Origin: Paulinella micropora
Lineage: Eukaryota > Cercozoa > Imbricatea > Euglyphida > Paulinellidae
Assembly (NCBI GenBank): GCA_019918135.1
Contig: WBZZ01000454.1
Coordinates: forward strand, 1-64,000
DNA: 64,000 bases
Direction of reading: 5' to 3'
Numbering within the stretch: the stretch's first letter is position 1; every line of letters starts with the position of its first letter. A program made the translations under genes and the position numbers. Below the pieces are notes generated by a model that was not told where the DNA came from, ran no database searches, and saw only the letters and a list, made by a program, of their open reading frames with translations. Below, in pieces: positions 60,821-64,000 of this stretch.

Positions 60821-63800
60821 ATGTCTAATCCCGGGGGCTCCGTGGGTTATGAGCGCGCAAGGGTCTCCCTGAAGATACCGACACTCTCCAAGCAGGTCAA
60901 CGACTCCATCAAAGACGCACAGGCCTTCGGCAACTTTCTGTAGTCAATGCTGAACTTCCTCATGGGCACGGACGCACGTCTACCGCTGGCGGTGAGGGAT
61001 CCGAAGCCGCCGTTGACGAAAGCGGAGCTCGTCGTGCTGCTGACACCGCCCCCTCATGCAGGTAGGTCAGCCAGCCTCGGTGGTTTGACTAGTTCATCGT
61101 CATCGAGTTCGAGCTCAGGATCGACCAGGACTGCAACGACGACGACGGCCACGGCAACTGTGGACCCCTATGCGGTGCAACGAGCAGCGGTAGCACTACT
61201 GGGACTTCCCCTCTTACGAGGAGATGTGGGATTGCTTACCGGCGGACATACAACTACATCTCATGATCTGGGCAAGGACAATCGTATATAAATCAGTACA
61301 GGCGAATAACAATGCTTTGCTGACTATTAGGGGATGTGGACAGACACCGTGGGAGATGTGGGCAGCACTGAATAACAGGTACGCGAACACTGGCGCGATT
61401 TCTGCTGCACGTCTTATAGAGGAACATGAGGTGGATACGTTGACTCGAGGTTTGGACCCGGAGGTCTGGCTACAAGCCTACCGATACCGCTTCGAGTTGT
61501 TGGACGACCGCAAACATTCCTTTCCGGATGGATACAAGTGCATCAACTTGATACGGCGACTCAAGAAGGCGAAGCACTTACCCTTTGGCAACTTCGGTAA
61601 TAATACTTACTTTGCGACGGGAACCGAGCAAAGCCGACTTTGACGAACTGTGCATCATGGCAGAAGAACAAATGCAGGCTGCTAAGTTCATGACTGATGA
61701 TAGGAAGGAGAGGGAGGCGCCTGCGGCAATGGTGGCTCGGGAGGAGCGTCCCTTCACTGGAAAGTGCTACAATTGCGGAGGTACTCACCGCATTAGCGAT
61801 TAGCAAATGCTGCAAGAAATGTCTCGCAAAGTATGTTCAAACAAACCAAGACATAGCGCGGCCGAATGCACAGTCCGCCGATCACCGACTCCGCCGATCA
61901 CCGACTCTGGGTCGAACGTTACTGTGACGGAGACAACCCAACCACGCTGTGCACATGCGGACATTGTAGGTTGCTGTGCTTGGAACCACCCCTGCCCATT
62001 GCTGCCTTCGCAAGGTAATCAACAAGAAGCGGAGTGCGACGACGAGGAGAGCGACGAGGACGAGGACGAGGAGAGAGACGAGGACGCGGATGAGGATGAA
62101 GGGAGGAAGACGACGAGGACGAGGATGAGCCGCCGCCCCTTCAAAACTTTGAAGACGAACTAAAGGAGATCGCTGGCCCACCGCCTCTTCAAAGCTCCGA
62201 AGACGATGAGTCTGACGAACTGGAAGGTAACAACGGGTTACCGGACCATGGTGACTCTGAAGACGAGACGACCGTATCGTATTGCTTGGACGACGAAGGA
62301 ACAGCAGAACAAGATCCTCATGTACCGACAGCACTCATGGCCATGGACCCACGCGAGGTCGACGATGTAAGCTAGCTCTTGCAAGTAGGTGACGAAGACG
62401 ACGACCTCGTCATTGACTTACCGATACCTGAGGCTGAAAGGCAGCCGTTGGCTACGTTGGCTGGAGAGGAAGTCCGACAACCGGAAAACAAAACGACTGT
62501 ACCGTCCACTGGTGTTGAGGGTGAAGAGGACGACGAGGAAGCTGGCAGCCAAAAGGACAAGAAGAAGCTGCCTTCGGCAACCGGAGTCATCAACCCGCAT
62601 CAAGACTTTGAGTCTTTTGCGAAATCTCGGCCTCAGGAAGTGGAGTGGGAGTCACTCACCGACGCTCAGAAACTCGACGAAAACGACTTCATGACGAAGA
62701 TGAATCTCTGGGCCTTTATGAGCAAGCTGTATCGACGCAAAGGTATGCCACAGGGATTCCCAGTTCCACCGCTACACTGGCCGGCTGAATGGAGGTTGGA
62801 CGCTCCACGACATTACACGGTGCCTCGCATGGACCCTTGGTACCCGAACCGGACCCTGACGGGATCAGAACCGACTTTGACTTGGCTCACGTCATATATG
62901 CGGGAGTGGAAGGACAAAGGACGGAATAGTGCACCGGTAGCTGCACTTCCGCTCTCGCAGACCCACCGACCCGGCCGGAGATGTGGAATTCCGTACCCGG
63001 ATAGGATACTAGAAAGTTTCATGCTGTCCGTCTCCATTTCCCACCCGACTAGAGCCGGTGCACCCTTCTATTGGTGCTTCGATGTGCATTTTGCATTTAG
63101 GCATGCAAATGTCATGGAGATGGAGTACTGGTCGCTACGCTTCGGCTTCAACATAGCACCAGCTGGATGGCAGTCTGTGGTCTCCGAATGTCAGTTCTGC
63201 ACACACGGACGTGTGCTACAGGCAAGTGGTCTTGAAGGCGGAGGTTCGACGGACGGTTGGCCCTCCATACTTGTGTGAACACTGCGACGCGGTACATACA
63301 CCTACACTGCCAATGCTGCTATGTGCTGAATGTCGATGGGTACACTACTGTAGCAACATGTATGCAAGGAATGATTGGCCGTCTCATCGGCTCTTCTGCT
63401 ACTACGCCAGGGACGAGAGCAACAAGAGCATGCGGTCAGCAGATCGTCAAAGAATTACCAGTATGTGGCATAGGTTCAGTGAACAGGGAGTTCGCATGGT
63501 TTGCATACCAGCGGCTGGTGCGATTCGAATTGCGGGAGCTTGGGCCGGCGGGCTCAACAAGCAGTCAACTGCCAGCGAACTACACGAAGGCGAAATACAA
63601 CATGTGTGTAGAAGGTTGGCAGGTTTTCCTACTTACGTACCGGATAGACGATGTATTCTGATACAGGCGGAAGACCACGACGAGCCTCTCACGACGAGGA
63701 TCAAGTACGACCCTTCATTGGTAAGGCGATCGTTTGCTTACACTCTGGTGGAGTGTCCCACAGACGAAGAAGACAAAAGTAATTATGGATACGCAAACGG

Positions 63801-64000
63801 AGCAATGGTGCTTCTAGCTACGAAGCATGAGGTAGTACATTGCATCTTCGACTCTGGATGCAATGGCACGTTGGTGCATCCATCAGTTAAGACGACAAAC
63901 AAGGAGAAAGGGCGACCGACGAAGTTGGCAGGAATAACGTCCGACGCTCTTAAGGTCTCACTTCGCGGATCTGCACACATGGACTTCGTGGCAGGCGATG
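60821..64000 (+). mobile_element. Second decayed LTR-retrotransposon fossil, runs off the window
   Basis: Gag-like start at 60821 (MSNPGGSVGYERARVSLKIP). A region at 61.2-61.6 kb (PWEMWAALNNRYANTGAISA) resembles the UBN2-type gag of Copia-like elements. A zinc knuckle follows (KCYNCGGTH, about 61.76 kb), then an acidic Asp/Glu repeat (about 62.03-62.12 kb) and an aspartic-protease-like site (IFDSGCNGTLVHPS, about 63.85 kb). Broken in many places (several to ten). Family uncertain: gag looks Copia-like, the protease is uninformative. Confidence 0.6.

Overview
The window is eukaryotic nuclear DNA built almost entirely from mobile elements. I see no convincing host gene. The gene set of the first 30 kb (double jelly-roll capsid protein, packaging ATPase, adenovirus-type protease, rve integrase, protein-primed type B polymerase, S74 tail fibre, lipase, GIY-YIG nuclease, DUF3223-like and DUF3820-like proteins) resembles Polintons and Polinton-like viruses of protists and algae more than those of vertebrates. 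This suggests a unicellular or early-branching eukaryote, but the sequence alone does not fix the lineage.

1-30,066: a Polinton fossil with an unusual architecture. Two arms of at least 8,422 bp (1-8,422 and 21,640-30,061) are near-identical inverted copies around a 13.2 kb unique core. The arms carry the tail fibre, a small two-TM protein, a 119-aa protein, the ATPase, a pVI/pX-like small basic protein, a 36-aa basic peptide, the protease, the GIY-YIG nuclease and part of another structural-type gene. The core carries the integrase, capsid protein, fibre-like protein, lipase, polymerase and several small ORFs. The unique content is about 21 kb, a normal size for a Polinton. Several genes are broken and others look whole. 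The arms differ by only a handful of bases, so the duplication (or an assembly fold-back) is very recent. A SINE lies inside the element at 12.6-12.87 kb, and SINE sequence also abuts the right end.

30,067-47,442: a nested, head-to-tail array of non-LTR elements, all in + orientation, nearly all ending in (ATT)n and starting right after an (ATT)n tract. It holds seven tRNA-derived SINE copies plus fragments, four copies of an unnamed ~484-bp repeat (here RepB), two single unnamed repeats, and two nearly identical ~6.1-kb LINEs (34,169-40,274 and 41,099-47,203). The LINE carries an APE-type endonuclease, a YADD reverse transcriptase, a CCHC-like knuckle and a C-terminal tail with a SUMO-interaction-like motif and a PIP-box-like motif. 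The SINE 3' end resembles the LINE 3' end, so this LINE is the likely driver of the SINE, with ATT microsatellites as the shared target.

47,443-51,402: AT-rich non-coding DNA with a palindromic TGCATGCA-type repeat field and a 224-nt near-perfect palindrome at 49,854-50,077.

51,403-64,000: GC-richer, heavily decayed LTR-retrotransposon sequence: a Ty3/Gypsy-like fossil with gag-like, aspartic-protease and reverse-transcriptase remains, then a second gag/zinc-knuckle/protease unit that runs off the window. Both are broken many times.
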